Below are positions 35,201 through 43,519 of a stretch of DNA of 64,000 nucleotides, in pieces (position 1 is the stretch's first letter; each line of letters starts with the position of its first letter). The notes beneath the pieces are model-generated. The model had not been told where the DNA came from and searched no databases. It was given only the letters and a program-made list of their open reading frames with translations. Origin of the DNA: Rhodanobacter lindaniclasticus (GTDB lineage: Bacteria > Pseudomonadota > Gammaproteobacteria > Xanthomonadales > Rhodanobacteraceae); NCBI RefSeq assembly GCF_004799035.1, contig NZ_MWIO01000015.1, positions 1 to 64,000 on the forward strand, read 5' to 3'. Position numbers and translations under genes: made by a program.

Positions 35201-37231
35201 GTAGAAGTCGCGCAGCTCGCGCTGCAGGCGCACCTTGAGGTGGCTGCCGGCGACCAGCGCGCCGTCGACGTTCGCGCGCACGATCTCGAAGCCGGCCGGC
35301 GCCTCGCTCTCGGCGCCCTGCTTCGGGTCGAACAGCGGGCGCACGCCGACCAGCGCCTCGGCCGGCCAGTAGGTGCGCTTGAGCAGGCGCGTCACCGCGC
35401 GGCCGCCGCTTTCGTAGACGCTGCCGGACAGGGTCACCGCCAGCGGCGCGACCGGCTTGACGTCGTCGGGCAGCGCCACCTCCTGCTCCAGCACGCCTTG
35501 CGCGTCTAGCTTGGCGTCGACCACGTCGTCGGCGCTCTTGGGCAGCTCCACCAGCGGGTTGCCGAACCAGGTGTCCTTCATCTGTTCCAGCGGATGCACC
35601 TCCGGTGCCACCAGCAGCTTCGCGGTGAAGCGGTTGCCGTCGGCGGGCGCGCCGTACAGGTAGCTGGAGGCGACCTTCAGCCGCAGCGGCTCGTCCGGCG
35701 CCAGCCGCACTTGCGGGCTGGACAGCTCCACTTTCAGCCGCTCCGGCAGGAACTCCTCGACGTGGAACGGGAACGCCTGCACGGTGTCCTTGCTCGCCGG
35801 GTCGAGGCGGAACTCCAGTTGCCACAGGCCGGTCGGCGCATCGGCCGGGATCGCCTGGCTCAGCTCGAAGTAGTTCAGCTGCTGCGGCTCCAGCCGCTGC
35901 TCGGCGAGCACGCGCCCGTCCGGCTGCTTCACCCGCACGAACAGCGACTGCGGCTTCATCGGCTTGCCGTCGTAGTCGCGCAGCAGCGCCGACGCGCGCA
36001 GCGTCTCGCCGGGCCGGTACAGGTCGCGGCCGGACCAGGCGTACACCTCGAACGGCGCCTGCTTGCGGCCGCTGATGTCGAAGTTGGACACGTCCAGCGC
36101 CGGCCGGTTGAACGGCAGCACCGAGACGTCCTTGCCGTGGCGCGCCACCAGCACGTCGGACGCCTTGATCTTGTACGCGAGCAGCGCGTTGCCCTCGGCG
36201 CCGGTGGTGGCCTTGAGCTTGCTGCGCCCGGCCTCGTCGCGGATCTCGATGTCGACGCCGTTCACCGGCGTGCCGTCGCGCAGCGAGGCCACGTGCAGCA
36301 GCACGTTGTCGCGGTACACGCGCAGGTGCAGGCCGAGATCGCTGACGAAGAAGGTGGCGGTGTCGTAGCCGTCCTTGAAGGTGCCGCCGGCCTTGACCAC
36401 GGCCATGTACACGCCGGGCTGGGCCAGTTCCTTGATGTTCTGCACCGGCAGGTAGGTCACCGTGCGCTCGTTCGGTTCGCCGCCCAGGGTGTAGTGGTTG
36501 GCGTAGACCGACTCGCCGAGCTCGGTGATCGGCATGCGGCTGCGGCGATCGTCGCCTTCGCCGCAGGTGTTGTAGTAGGCGACGTCGTGGTCGAGCTCGT
36601 AGCTGTCGCGATGGCCGTTGCGCGGATAGCTGCAGAACAGGTCCGACAGTGCGTCCTCGCGCACGCGGAAGAACTCCACGTCGGCGTCGTGCACGTTCAT
36701 CGACACCAGCGGCAGGCCGCGCGTGCCGCGCGCCGGCAGCACGCTGCCGTGCGAGGCGAAGCCGACCGCCGCGGGCAGGTTGCCCGAATACACCTCGCGC
36801 TTCTGGTCATGGCCCAGGGTGCGGCCGTTGGCCGCCAACAGGCCGGCCTTGAGCGTCACCGCGTAACGCGTGTTCGCCTGCACGAAGGGAAAGCTCAGCA
36901 TCTTGCCGTCGTCGCCGAGGCTCCAGCTGCCGCTGACCACTTCGCCGTTCGGGCCATTCACCGCCAGCAGCGCATCGAAACCCTGCGCGGCGGCCAGCGG
37001 AGCATTGAAGCGCAGGGTCAGCGCAGTGCGCGAATCGCTGCTGCGGGAACTGGCCGAGACCAGCGCGAAGGTGGTCGCGGCCGGTGCCGGCGCCGCCGAG
37101 GCGGCCGTGCCCGGCGCACCCTGCAGCGCCGGCGGATGGCCGTCATGGCCGCGCCCGCAGGCGACCAGCAACACGCTCAGCAACAGGGCCGGCAAGATGC
37201 GCGGAAAGCGCGCCAACGATCGTGCGTACAT
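32246..37231 (-). CDS. yfhM: Bacterial alpha-2-macroglobulin, lipoprotein (YfhM-type)
   Basis: A 1661-residue periplasmic protease trap, matching the roughly 1650 residues of E. coli YfhM. Residues 1-22 form a lipoprotein signal with lipobox LLVAC. Then follow macroglobulin-like domains (MG2-type, for example near RPALDVSNFDISG), the bait region (not definable by eye) and the A2M and complement-like domains. The thioester motif PYGCIEQTT is intact with Cys at about residue 1177 and the Gln two positions on, so covalent capture of an attacking protease is expected. The start with GGGAGAG 7 nt upstream was chosen over an upstream ATG. It lies upstream of pbpC; the pair is thought to protect and repair the wall when the outer membrane is breached. 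Confidence 0.93.
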   Translation of the reverse strand: MYARSLARFPRILPALLLSVLLVACGRGHDGHPPALQGAPGTAASAAPAPAATTFALVSASSRSSDSRTALTLRFNAPLAAAQGFDALLAVNGPNGEVVSGSWSLGDDGKMLSFPFVQANTRYAVTLKAGLLAANGRTLGHDQKREVYSGNLPAAVGFASHGSVLPARGTRGLPLVSMNVHDADVEFFRVREDALSDLFCSYPRNGHRDSYELDHDVAYYNTCGEGDDRRSRMPITELGESVYANHYTLGGEPNERTVTYLPVQNIKELAQPGVYMAVVKAGGTFKDGYDTATFFVSDLGLHLRVYRDNVLLHVASLRDGTPVNGVDIEIRDEAGRSKLKATTGAEGNALLAYKIKASDVLVARHGKDVSVLPFNRPALDVSNFDISGRKQAPFEVYAWSGRDLYRPGETLRASALLRDYDGKPMKPQSLFVRVKQPDGRVLAEQRLEPQQLNYFELSQAIPADAPTGLWQLEFRLDPASKDTVQAFPFHVEEFLPERLKVELSSPQVRLAPDEPLRLKVASSYLYGAPADGNRFTAKLLVAPEVHPLEQMKDTWFGNPLVELPKSADDVVDAKLDAQGVLEQEVALPDDVKPVAPLAVTLSGSVYESGGRAVTRLLKRTYWPAEALVGVRPLFDPKQGAESEAPAGFEIVRANVDGALVAGSHLKVRLQRELRDFYWLYERSGGWQSDANQRLQLIDEKDIDVAAGKAAHVEFPVQWGSYRVEVYDPATKLTTVFPFFAGYSWDDENLGKEARPDKVKLQLDKARYRAGDSMKVTVTPPHDGPGVLLVESDHLLYTKNIEAKAGAVFEIPVTKEWERHDVYVTALVFRGGEAAEHTTPARAMGVEYVAMDRNERRIPLKLDAPALMRPGNPLEVGVQASGLAGQQAFVTLSAVDQGVLNITDYAVPDAWAWLFAKRALGVDAYDLYSRLIEAMDGAEARLRYGGDMSAGALPKATRLNPKVQIVDLFAGPVAFDAQGRATLRVDVPDFNGSLRLAALAYTDSRYGNADGNVTVRAPLVVEPSTPRVMAAGDQAMISLDLKNLSGKDGTAKVSVKGGGLITVDKATQSVALKDGAGTTLQMPVTAQAGAAVATVDIHAELNDYQVDRHFEFAVRPAWPETVSTTPLALEAGKGEHFGAAAIAGLLPATVKARLTLSTLPPLPYAAALRYMLRYPYGCIEQTTSKGYAALILDGQTAKALGAQQMSDAVRQAAVDGALSRIASFQASNGHFSFWGGSSPIVTFTTPYVVDFMLDARDAGFAVPQDVLQKALQRLNDDLLAGGHPYYSYEHHDHLRLADEAYSGFVLARVNRAPLGTLRAIFDNERQKLVAPLPLVHFGIAFKLMGDNERAQKAIDEAFAWSKERPWYVGDYGSELRDLALMVALTHTYGMSKPAYDAKLVDWARNATANVRVRQQQDRNYRWSWSYLSTQEQAAIARVAAAFDAKSNAPLAATMSVAGKLETAPDSRVWSRELTAADLAAGVSVQPTSDAAIFATLDVAGIPQKAPAADDSQIDVRRSWFTTDGKPWMGNQLKEGDTLIVELTIEARMDVPDALVTDLLPGGLEVENLNLGGAQQWSGVVIDGIDLDQHAAAAETVHEEYRDDRYAAALNLRRGDKSRVFYLVRAVTPGSYTVPPSLVEDMYRPAVRGIGKAEPVKISVVEP

Positions 37232-37315
37232 GGTGGTCTCTCCCTGAGATTGGATCGAAGTATCGCCGGCATTCATGGCGGACCGATGGCACGGATCGGG
37301 CACATGCGTTTTTTC

Positions 37316-38212
37316 TCAACGAGGCAGCTGCCGCCCCAGCCAATCGCCCAGCTGCATCAGCACCTGGCCGCGGCCCGGTTCGGTTTCGTTGAACAGCTCG
37401 TGGTACAGCGAGGCGAAGAAACGCGTGGTCAGTTGCCCGCTCGACGTCGCGGCCTTGGCGAAGGCGCGGCTGCCGGCGGGGTCGACCAGCTCGTCGCTTT
37501 CGGCCACCAGCAGCAGGGTGGGCACGGCAAGTTCGCCTGCGTCGGCGATGCAGGCGGCGCCCTCGCGGAAGATGAAATCGGCCAGTCGCGGAGTGATCCA
37601 GCCGTGGCGCAGCGGGTCGGCCTTGTAATCGGCAGCGACCTGCGGGTCATGCGAAAGCCGGCTGGCGTCGAGCCCGCTGCGCAGCGGCAGGTTCGGCAGC
37701 AACCGCGCGAGGACGCCGGCCAGCCGGACCATCCGCGGCGACTCCCAACTGCGCAGCGCCGGCGAGGACAGCACCAGCGCCGGCGGCGCCAGCGCCCCGT
37801 CCAGCACGGCGCGCACGGCCACCAGGCCGCCCATGCTGTGGCCGAGCAGCAACGGCTGGTGCGGCGTGGCCCGCGCGTATTCCTGATAGACCGCCGCCAG
37901 ATCCGCCAGCAGGTCGTCGCGGTGGCGCAGCGCGCCGCGCCGGCCGGGCGACTGCCCGTGACCGCGCTGGTCGTAGCCGCGCACCGCATAGCCACGCTGG
38001 TTGAACCACGCGGCGAGGCGATCGTACCGGCCGCTGTGCTCGCCCAGGCCGTGCACCAGCAGCACGGCGCCGCGCGCGTCATGTCGCGGCCAGTCGCGCA
38101 ACAGCAGGCGCTGACCATCGGCCATGGTCTGCCAGCGGATCACACCGACCGTTTCATCACCCGCATCCGATGACGCTTGCTGCACTGCGCTCTCCTGTTC
38201 GACCGCGCTCAT
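37316..38212 (-). CDS. Alpha/beta hydrolase, monoacylglycerol-lipase-like
   Basis: A 298-residue Hydrolase_4-type enzyme. [17 protein letters not shown] gives the oxyanion-hole motif, [14 protein letters not shown] the nucleophile elbow, [16 protein letters not shown] the acid and LYHELFNE the His. The [10 protein letters not shown] start is characteristic of monoacylglycerol lipases and lysophospholipases. It lies 84 nt upstream of the A2M gene on the same strand and diverges from lhr; no membrane segment or signal is seen, so it is cytoplasmic. Confidence 0.85.
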   Translation of the reverse strand: MSAVEQESAVQQASSDAGDETVGVIRWQTMADGQRLLLRDWPRHDARGAVLLVHGLGEHSGRYDRLAAWFNQRGYAVRGYDQRGHGQSPGRRGALRHRDDLLADLAAVYQEYARATPHQPLLLGHSMGGLVAVRAVLDGALAPPALVLSSPALRSWESPRMVRLAGVLARLLPNLPLRSGLDASRLSHDPQVAADYKADPLRHGWITPRLADFIFREGAACIADAGELAVPTLLLVAESDELVDPAGSRAFAKAATSSGQLTTRFFASLYHELFNETEPGRGQVLMQLGDWLGRQLPR

Positions 38213-38358
38213 GCGGCTCCCGCGCCATGTTCCGATCGAACGTGAATACTGACATGCCGATGCCGGCCTTGCACCGCCGCACGCCGGTTGCAGCCGGCGC
38301 CGCAGGTCCCATATATGATCGGGTGTCCCACTCCCCGCCGCCGCCCGGATCGGCGCCG

Positions 38359-41300
38359 ATGCGCATGGACTCCCGAGCCCTCGAAGCCTTCCATCCCGCG
38401 GTCGCCGCCTGGTTTCGCCGCAGCTTCGCCGCGCCCACCGCGGCGCAGGCGGCGGCGTGGCCGTCGATCCGCGCCGGCCAGCACACCCTGGTCGCCGCGC
38501 CGACCGGCTCGGGCAAGACGCTGACCGCCTTCCTCGCCGCCATCGACGAACTGGTGCGCGAGGGCGTGGCGCACGGCGGCACGCTGGCCGACGCCGCCAC
38601 GGTGCTTTACGTGTCGCCGCTGAAGGCGCTGTCGAACGACATCCACGTCAACCTGGAAGCACCGCTGGAAGGCATCCGCGCCGAACTGGAGAAACTCGGC
38701 CTGCCCGACGTGGCGATCCGCACCGCGGTGCGCACCGGCGACACCCCGCAGGTCGAGCGCAACGCGCTGCGCAAGCGGCCGCCGCACATCCTGGTGACCA
38801 CGCCCGAATCGCTGTACGTGCTGCTGGGCTCGGCCTCGGGGCGTTCCATGCTGGCGAGCGTGCGCACGGTGATCGTCGACGAGATCCACGCCATCGCCGG
38901 CAGCAAGCGCGGCTCGCACCTGGCGCTGTCGCTGGAGCGGCTGGAGTCGCTGTGCCAGCGGCGGTTGCTGCGGATCGGCTTGTCGGCGACGCAGAAGCCC
39001 ATAGAAAAGATCGCCGACTTTCTGGTCGGCTCAACATCTCCCTCTCCCCTGCGGGGAGAGGGCCGGGGTGAGGGGGTGGGGTCGCGAAAGAGCAATAACA
39101 AAGCGGCTAGCGGTTGTGACATCGCTGCGAGCACCCGCCCCTCATCCGACCCTTCGGGCCACCTTCTCCCCAAGGGGGAGAAGGAAGATCCGTGCACCAT
39201 CATAAATACAGGCCACACCCGCCCCCGCGACCTCGCCATCGAAGTGCCGCCCGTCCCGCTGGAAGCGGTGATGTCGAACGACGGCTGGGAGCTTGTCTAC
39301 AACCGCCTCGCGCAACTGGTCGAGGCGCATCGCACCACCCTGGTCTTCGTCAACACGCGGCGCATGGCCGAGCGCGCCGCGCGGCATCTGTCCGAGCGGC
39401 TGGGCAAGGAACACGTGGCCGCGCACCACGGCAGCCTGGCCAAGGAGCTGCGGCTGGATGCCGAGCAGCGGTTGAAGCGCGGCGAATTGAAGGTGCTGGT
39501 GGCGACCGCCTCGCTGGAGCTGGGCATCGACATCGGCGAGGTCGACCTGGTCTGCCAGCTCGGTTCGCCGCGCTCGATCGCCGCGTTCCTGCAGCGCGCC
39601 GGACGTTCCGGCCACAGCATCGACGGCACGCCGAAGGCGCGGCTGTTCCCGGCCACCCGCGATGACCTGGTCGAATGCACCGCCCTGCTCGACTGCGTGC
39701 GCCGCGGCGAGCTGGACGCGTTGGTGGTGCCGCCGCAGCCGCTGGACGTGCTGGCCCAGCAGATCGTCGCCGAGGTCGCCTGCGCCGAGTGGGACGAGGA
39801 CGCGCTGTACGCGCTGGTGCGCCGCGCGTATCCGTATCGCGAGCTGTCGCGCGCGGATTTCGACGCCGTGGTGCGCATGCTGGCCGAGGGCTTCACCACC
39901 CGCCAGGGCCCGCGCGCGGCCTACATTCACCGCGACGCAGTGAACCGCCAGCTGCGTCCGCGGCGCAGCGCGCGGCTCACCGCGCTGACCTCCGGCGGCA
40001 CCATTCCGGAGACCGCCGACTACAAGGTGGTGCTGGAACCGCAGGCGATCATCGTGGGTACGGTGAACGAGGATTTCGCGGTCGAGAGCATGGCCGGCGA
40101 CATCTTCCAGCTCGGCAACGCCAGCTATCGCATCCAGCGCGTCGAGCGCGACCGCCTGCGGGTGGAGGACGCGCATGGCGCGCCGCCGAGCATTCCGTTC
40201 TGGCTGGGCGAGGCGCCCGGGCGCAGCGACGAGCTGTCGTTCGGCGTGTCGCGGCTGCGCGAGGAAATCTCCGCTCTGCTTGAGCCCCTCTCCCTCCGAC
40301 GACCGTCAGGGAGTCCCCTTGCGGGTGAGAGGGGTCGGGGTGAGGGTACGGGCGAAGCCTTGAACTCTATCGCTCCGACCGTACCCTCACCCCCAACCCC
40401 TCTCCCAGAGGGAGAGGGGAGCAACGCGCGCGCCCTCGCCTGGCTGCGCGACGAACTCGGCCTCCCCGACGCCGCCGCCCAACAGCTGGTCGACTACCTC
40501 GCCCGCGCGAAAGCCGCGCTCGGCGTCCTTCCCAGCCAGCACACCCTGGTGCTGGAGCGCTTCTTCGACGAATCCGGCGGCACCCAGCTGGTGATCCACA
40601 CGCCGTGGGGCAGCCGCATCAATCGCGCCTGGGGGCTGGCGCTGCGCAAGCGCTTCTGCCGCCAGTTCAACTTCGAGCTGCAGGCGGCGGCGACCGAGGA
40701 CGCGATCGTGCTGTCGCTGTCGACCAGCCACAGCTTTCCATTGGAGGAGGTGGCGCATTACCTGCACTCGAACACCGCCGAGCACGTGCTGGTGCAGGCC
40801 CTGCTCGACGCGCCGCTGTTCCCCGCGCGCTGGCGCTGGAATGCGGTGACCGCGCTGGCGCTGCCGCGCTTTACCGGCGGCAAGAAGACCCCGCCGCCAC
40901 TGCAGCGCATGAAGAGCGAGGACCTGCTCGCCGCGGTGTTCCCCGACCAGGTCGCCTGCCTGGAAAACATCGTGGGCGAGCGCGAGGTGCCGGATCACCC
41001 GCTGGTCAACCAGACCATGCACGACTGCCTGCGCGAGGCGATGGACGTGGACGGGCTGCTGCGGATCCTGCGTCAGCTCGAAGCCGGCGAGATCGCCATC
41101 GTCGCCCGCGACCTCACCGCGCCCAGCCCGCTCGCTGCCGAAGTGTTGAACGCGGCACCGTATGCCTTTCTCGACGACGCGCCGCTGGAGGAGCGCCGCA
41201 CCCAGGCCGTGCAGACACGCCGCTGGAACGCCGACAACGCCGACGATCTGGGCCGGCTCGATCCCGACGCGATCGCCGCCGTGCGCGAGGAAGCCTGGCC

Positions 41301-43080
41301 ACAGGTGCGCGATGCGGACGAAATGCACGAGGCGCTGACCTTGCTGGGTTTCGTCACCGTCACCGAGGTCGAGGCCAACACCGGCTGGGCCGAACGATTG
41401 CAGGCGCTCGCCACGGCTAGGCGCGCGACGCGCCTCACCAGCGTGTGGACCACCGCGGAACAGTTGCCGCTGTGGCTGGCGCTGCATCCGGCGGCCAGCA
41501 TGCAACCGCCGATCGTCGCGCCTGTCGAATATGCCGCGCAGGCGTGGCCGCGCGAGGACGCGCTGCTGGAACTGGTGCGTCACCGTCTCGGCGGGCTTGG
41601 CCCGGTCACCGTGCGCGAGTTGGCGCAGTCGATTAACGTCGACGCGGGCGAGGTCGAGCAGGCGTTGCTGCGGCTGCAGTCCGAAGGCTACGTGATGCAG
41701 GGCCGCTTCACCGCCGATGCCAGCGACACCGAATGGTGCGAGCGGCACCTGCTGGCGCGCATCCACCGCTACACCATCGGCCGGCTGCGGCGGGAGATCG
41801 AGCCGGTCAGCCGGCGCGCGCTGATGCGCTTCCTGTTCGACTGGCAGCACGTGTCGGCGGCCACCCGCTCGAACGGACCGGACGCGCTGGTCGCCACGCT
41901 GGCGCAGCTGGAAGGTTACGAGGCCGCGGCCGGCGCGTGGGAAGCGGAGATCCTGCCGGCGCGCGTGGTCGATTACTCGACCAGCTGGCTGGACGAGCTG
42001 TGCCGTTCCGGCCGCATCGCCTGGAGCCGCCTGCGCACCGGCAGCGGCGGTGGCGGCGGGCCGGTGCGCAGTACGCCGATCGTGCTGTTGCCACGACGTG
42101 AGATGGCCGTCTGGACGGCCGTCGCCGCGGGCGATCCGCAGGAGATCCTGCTGTCCTCGCGCGCCCAGGCCGTGGCCGATGCGCTGCGCGAACATGGTGC
42201 GCTGTTCTTCGACGAGCTGCTGGCCGACACCCACCTGCTGCGCACCGAACTGGAAGACGCGCTGGGCGAACTGGTCGCCGCCGGCCGGGTCAGCGCCGAC
42301 AGCTTCGCCGGCCTGCGCGCCCTGCTGCTGCCGGCGGCCAAGCGCGACGGCGGGCGGCACCGGCGGTTGCGCCGGCACCAGCTCAGCGGCATCGAGGATG
42401 CGGGGCGCTGGGCGCTGGCGCGGGGCGCCTCCCTTCTCCCCACCGGGGAGAAGGTGGCCCCGAAGGGGTCGGATGAGGGGCGGGTGCTCGCGGGAAAGTC
42501 AGATGTCGATTCGCGGGAAAGACAGCCCCTCACCTCAATCCTCTCCCCGGAGGGGAGAGGAAGCGAACGTGGCGCTTCGCGCCGGCTTGATTCGGATGAA
42601 GCAGAGCACGTTGCACGTGCTCTGCTTCGCCGCTACGGCGTGGTGTTCTGGAAGCTGCTGGAACGCGAGGCGCCATGGCTGCCGTCGTGGCGCGAACTGC
42701 TGCGCGTGTACCACCGACTGGAGGCGCGTGGCGAAATCCGCGGCGGCCGCTTCGTCGAAGGCCTGGTCGGCGAGCAGTTCGCCCTGCCCGAGGCGATCGC
42801 GCCGCTGCGCGCGATTCGCCAGCGCGCGGATGACGGCGAACTGCTCTGCGTCAGCGGCAGCGATCCGCTGAACCTGGTCGGCACCGTGCTGGTCGGCGAC
42901 AAGGTGCCGGCGCTGGCCGGCTCGCGCGTGCTGTACCGCGACGGCATGCCGATCGCCGCGCTGGTCGGCGGCAAGCCGGCGGCGCTGACCGAGCTGTCCG
43001 CCGCCGAATGGCAACGTGCGCGTGCCGTCTTGCTGCGCCATCCGTCGGCGCCCGATGCCGCGGTACGACAGGCGTCCTGA
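38359..43080 (+). CDS. lhr: Lhr-family DEAD/H helicase with three in-frame repeat insertions
   Basis: A 1573-residue SF2 helicase of the Lhr (large helicase-related) type. Domains in order: RecA1 (Walker [14 protein letters not shown] box in [14 protein letters not shown] motif LSATQKP), RecA2 ([37 protein letters not shown]), the winged-helix and Lhr-core domains, and a long C-terminal region. Lhr translocates 3'-5' on DNA and is linked to DNA repair. Three stretches (about residues 225-277, 640-688 and 1356-1411) interrupt otherwise normal family sequence and are made of palindromic dispersed repeat; the frame stays open through all three. ATG at 38359, with a second ATG two codons on. The last base of its stop is the first base of a coupled mini gene. 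Confidence 0.92.
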   Translation: MRMDSRALEAFHPAVAAWFRRSFAAPTAAQAAAWPSIRAGQHTLVAAPTGSGKTLTAFLAAIDELVREGVAHGGTLADAATVLYVSPLKALSNDIHVNLEAPLEGIRAELEKLGLPDVAIRTAVRTGDTPQVERNALRKRPPHILVTTPESLYVLLGSASGRSMLASVRTVIVDEIHAIAGSKRGSHLALSLERLESLCQRRLLRIGLSATQKPIEKIADFLVGSTSPSPLRGEGRGEGVGSRKSNNKAASGCDIAASTRPSSDPSGHLLPKGEKEDPCTIINTGHTRPRDLAIEVPPVPLEAVMSNDGWELVYNRLAQLVEAHRTTLVFVNTRRMAERAARHLSERLGKEHVAAHHGSLAKELRLDAEQRLKRGELKVLVATASLELGIDIGEVDLVCQLGSPRSIAAFLQRAGRSGHSIDGTPKARLFPATRDDLVECTALLDCVRRGELDALVVPPQPLDVLAQQIVAEVACAEWDEDALYALVRRAYPYRELSRADFDAVVRMLAEGFTTRQGPRAAYIHRDAVNRQLRPRRSARLTALTSGGTIPETADYKVVLEPQAIIVGTVNEDFAVESMAGDIFQLGNASYRIQRVERDRLRVEDAHGAPPSIPFWLGEAPGRSDELSFGVSRLREEISALLEPLSLRRPSGSPLAGERGRGEGTGEALNSIAPTVPSPPTPLPEGEGSNARALAWLRDELGLPDAAAQQLVDYLARAKAALGVLPSQHTLVLERFFDESGGTQLVIHTPWGSRINRAWGLALRKRFCRQFNFELQAAATEDAIVLSLSTSHSFPLEEVAHYLHSNTAEHVLVQALLDAPLFPARWRWNAVTALALPRFTGGKKTPPPLQRMKSEDLLAAVFPDQVACLENIVGEREVPDHPLVNQTMHDCLREAMDVDGLLRILRQLEAGEIAIVARDLTAPSPLAAEVLNAAPYAFLDDAPLEERRTQAVQTRRWNADNADDLGRLDPDAIAAVREEAWPQVRDADEMHEALTLLGFVTVTEVEANTGWAERLQALATARRATRLTSVWTTAEQLPLWLALHPAASMQPPIVAPVEYAAQAWPREDALLELVRHRLGGLGPVTVRELAQSINVDAGEVEQALLRLQSEGYVMQGRFTADASDTEWCERHLLARIHRYTIGRLRREIEPVSRRALMRFLFDWQHVSAATRSNGPDALVATLAQLEGYEAAAGAWEAEILPARVVDYSTSWLDELCRSGRIAWSRLRTGSGGGGGPVRSTPIVLLPRREMAVWTAVAAGDPQEILLSSRAQAVADALREHGALFFDELLADTHLLRTELEDALGELVAAGRVSADSFAGLRALLLPAAKRDGGRHRRLRRHQLSGIEDAGRWALARGASLLPTGEKVAPKGSDEGRVLAGKSDVDSRERQPLTSILSPEGRGSERGASRRLDSDEAEHVARALLRRYGVVFWKLLEREAPWLPSWRELLRVYHRLEARGEIRGGRFVEGLVGEQFALPEAIAPLRAIRQRADDGELLCVSGSDPLNLVGTVLVGDKVPALAGSRVLYRDGMPIAALVGGKPAALTELSAAEWQRARAVLLRHPSAPDAAVRQAS
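39033..39187 (+). repeat. Palindromic repeat inserted in frame in lhr, copy 1
   Basis: Starts with a CTCTCCCCTGCGGGGAGAGG hairpin followed by GGGGTGAGGGGG and ends with CACCTTCTCCCC-AA-GGGGGAGAAGG. The encoded peptide ([13 protein letters not shown] at its start, HLLPKGEKE at its end) falls between the helicase residues FLVGS and PCTIINTGH. Its right half recurs, inverted, in copy 3. Confidence 0.8.
40280..40422 (+). repeat. Palindromic repeat inserted in frame in lhr, copy 2
   Basis: Itself an inverted repeat: GTGAGGGTACGG on the left is answered by CCGTACCCTCAC on the right, each flanked by CCCTCTCC/GAGAGGGG hairpins. It encodes [12 protein letters not shown] and [10 protein letters not shown] between EISALLE and [12 protein letters not shown] of the helicase. 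Confidence 0.75.
42426..42590 (-). repeat. Palindromic repeat inserted in frame in lhr, copy 3 (opposite orientation to copy 1)
   Basis: CCTTCTCCCC-ACC-GGGGAGAAGG at the left, then a segment that is the reverse complement of the CCCCTCATCCGACC block of copy 1, and CTCTCCCCGG-AGGGGAGAGG at the right. In this orientation it reads [18 protein letters not shown] in frame, so the same element is tolerated in both directions. Confidence 0.75.
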
Positions 43081-43238
43081 TGGGTTGCCTGCCGGTGCTG
43101 CTGCTGTTCCCGCTGGGCGCCGGCGCGGGCTACCTGCTCGGCGGCGAGGTCGGTGCGCTGTGGGGCGCCGGCCTCGGCGTGGTGCTCGGTCTGCTGCTCA
43201 TGGGCCTGCTGATCCGGGCCATGCGCCAACGCAGGTAA
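43080..43238 (+). CDS. Small membrane protein coupled to lhr
   Basis: A 52-residue, almost entirely hydrophobic, glycine-rich protein (begins [20 protein letters not shown], ends with the basic tail IRAMRQRR) that would form two transmembrane helices. Its ATG overlaps the lhr stop (TGATG), so it depends on lhr translation. I do not recognise a family. It is too short for most gene finders, but the overlap, hydrophobic pattern and positive tail make it a credible gene. Confidence 0.55.
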   Translation: MGCLPVLLLFPLGAGAGYLLGGEVGALWGAGLGVVLGLLLMGLLIRAMRQRR

Positions 43239-43276
43239 GCGCGGCCCACCCTGGGCTCGATCCGGCGTCCGGGCCG

Positions 43277-43519
43277 CTACAGCTTGAGGTGGATGCCGCG
43301 CCGATCCATCGCCCACACCAGCAGCCACACCGACACGCCGACCACGAACGGGAAGAACGGGAAGATCGGGTCGGTCGGCGTGCAGCCGTGCCACGCCGCA
43401 TGCTCCCGCGGCCAGTACACGTGGCCCCGGTCGCCCGGGTCGTTGACCGGCAACATCGCCGCCACCGTGCAGCCGCGCAGCGCGCCCAGCGAGCGCAGGT
43501 GCCCCGCAGGCGCGGTCAC
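43277..43519 (-). CDS. Small hypothetical membrane protein
   Basis: Up to 80 residues. The preferred GTG at 43519 overlaps the hexosaminidase stop by 4 nt (GTGA); an internal ATG at 43456 gives 59 residues. The C-terminal half FPFFPFVVGVSVWLLVWAMD is one hydrophobic segment and the protein ends RRGIHLKL. No family is recognised. The coupling to the upstream gene is the main reason to accept it. Confidence 0.45.
   Translation of the reverse strand: MTAPAGHLRSLGALRGCTVAAMLPVNDPGDRGHVYWPREHAAWHGCTPTDPIFPFFPFVVGVSVWLLVWAMDRRGIHLKL

Noticed and set aside
31595-35509. A 1304-codon open frame antisense to pbpC and the alpha-2-macroglobulin gene
   Set aside because: It crosses two well-supported genes and the repeat between them; composition is that of a codon-shadow frame.
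35594-38173. An 859-codon open frame antisense to the macroglobulin and lipase genes
   Set aside because: Same reasons; it also runs through the lipase gene and shows no family motif.
38359-43080. Treating lhr as a pseudogene because of the foreign insertions
   Set aside because: All three insertions preserve the frame, all helicase motifs are intact and there are no internal stops.
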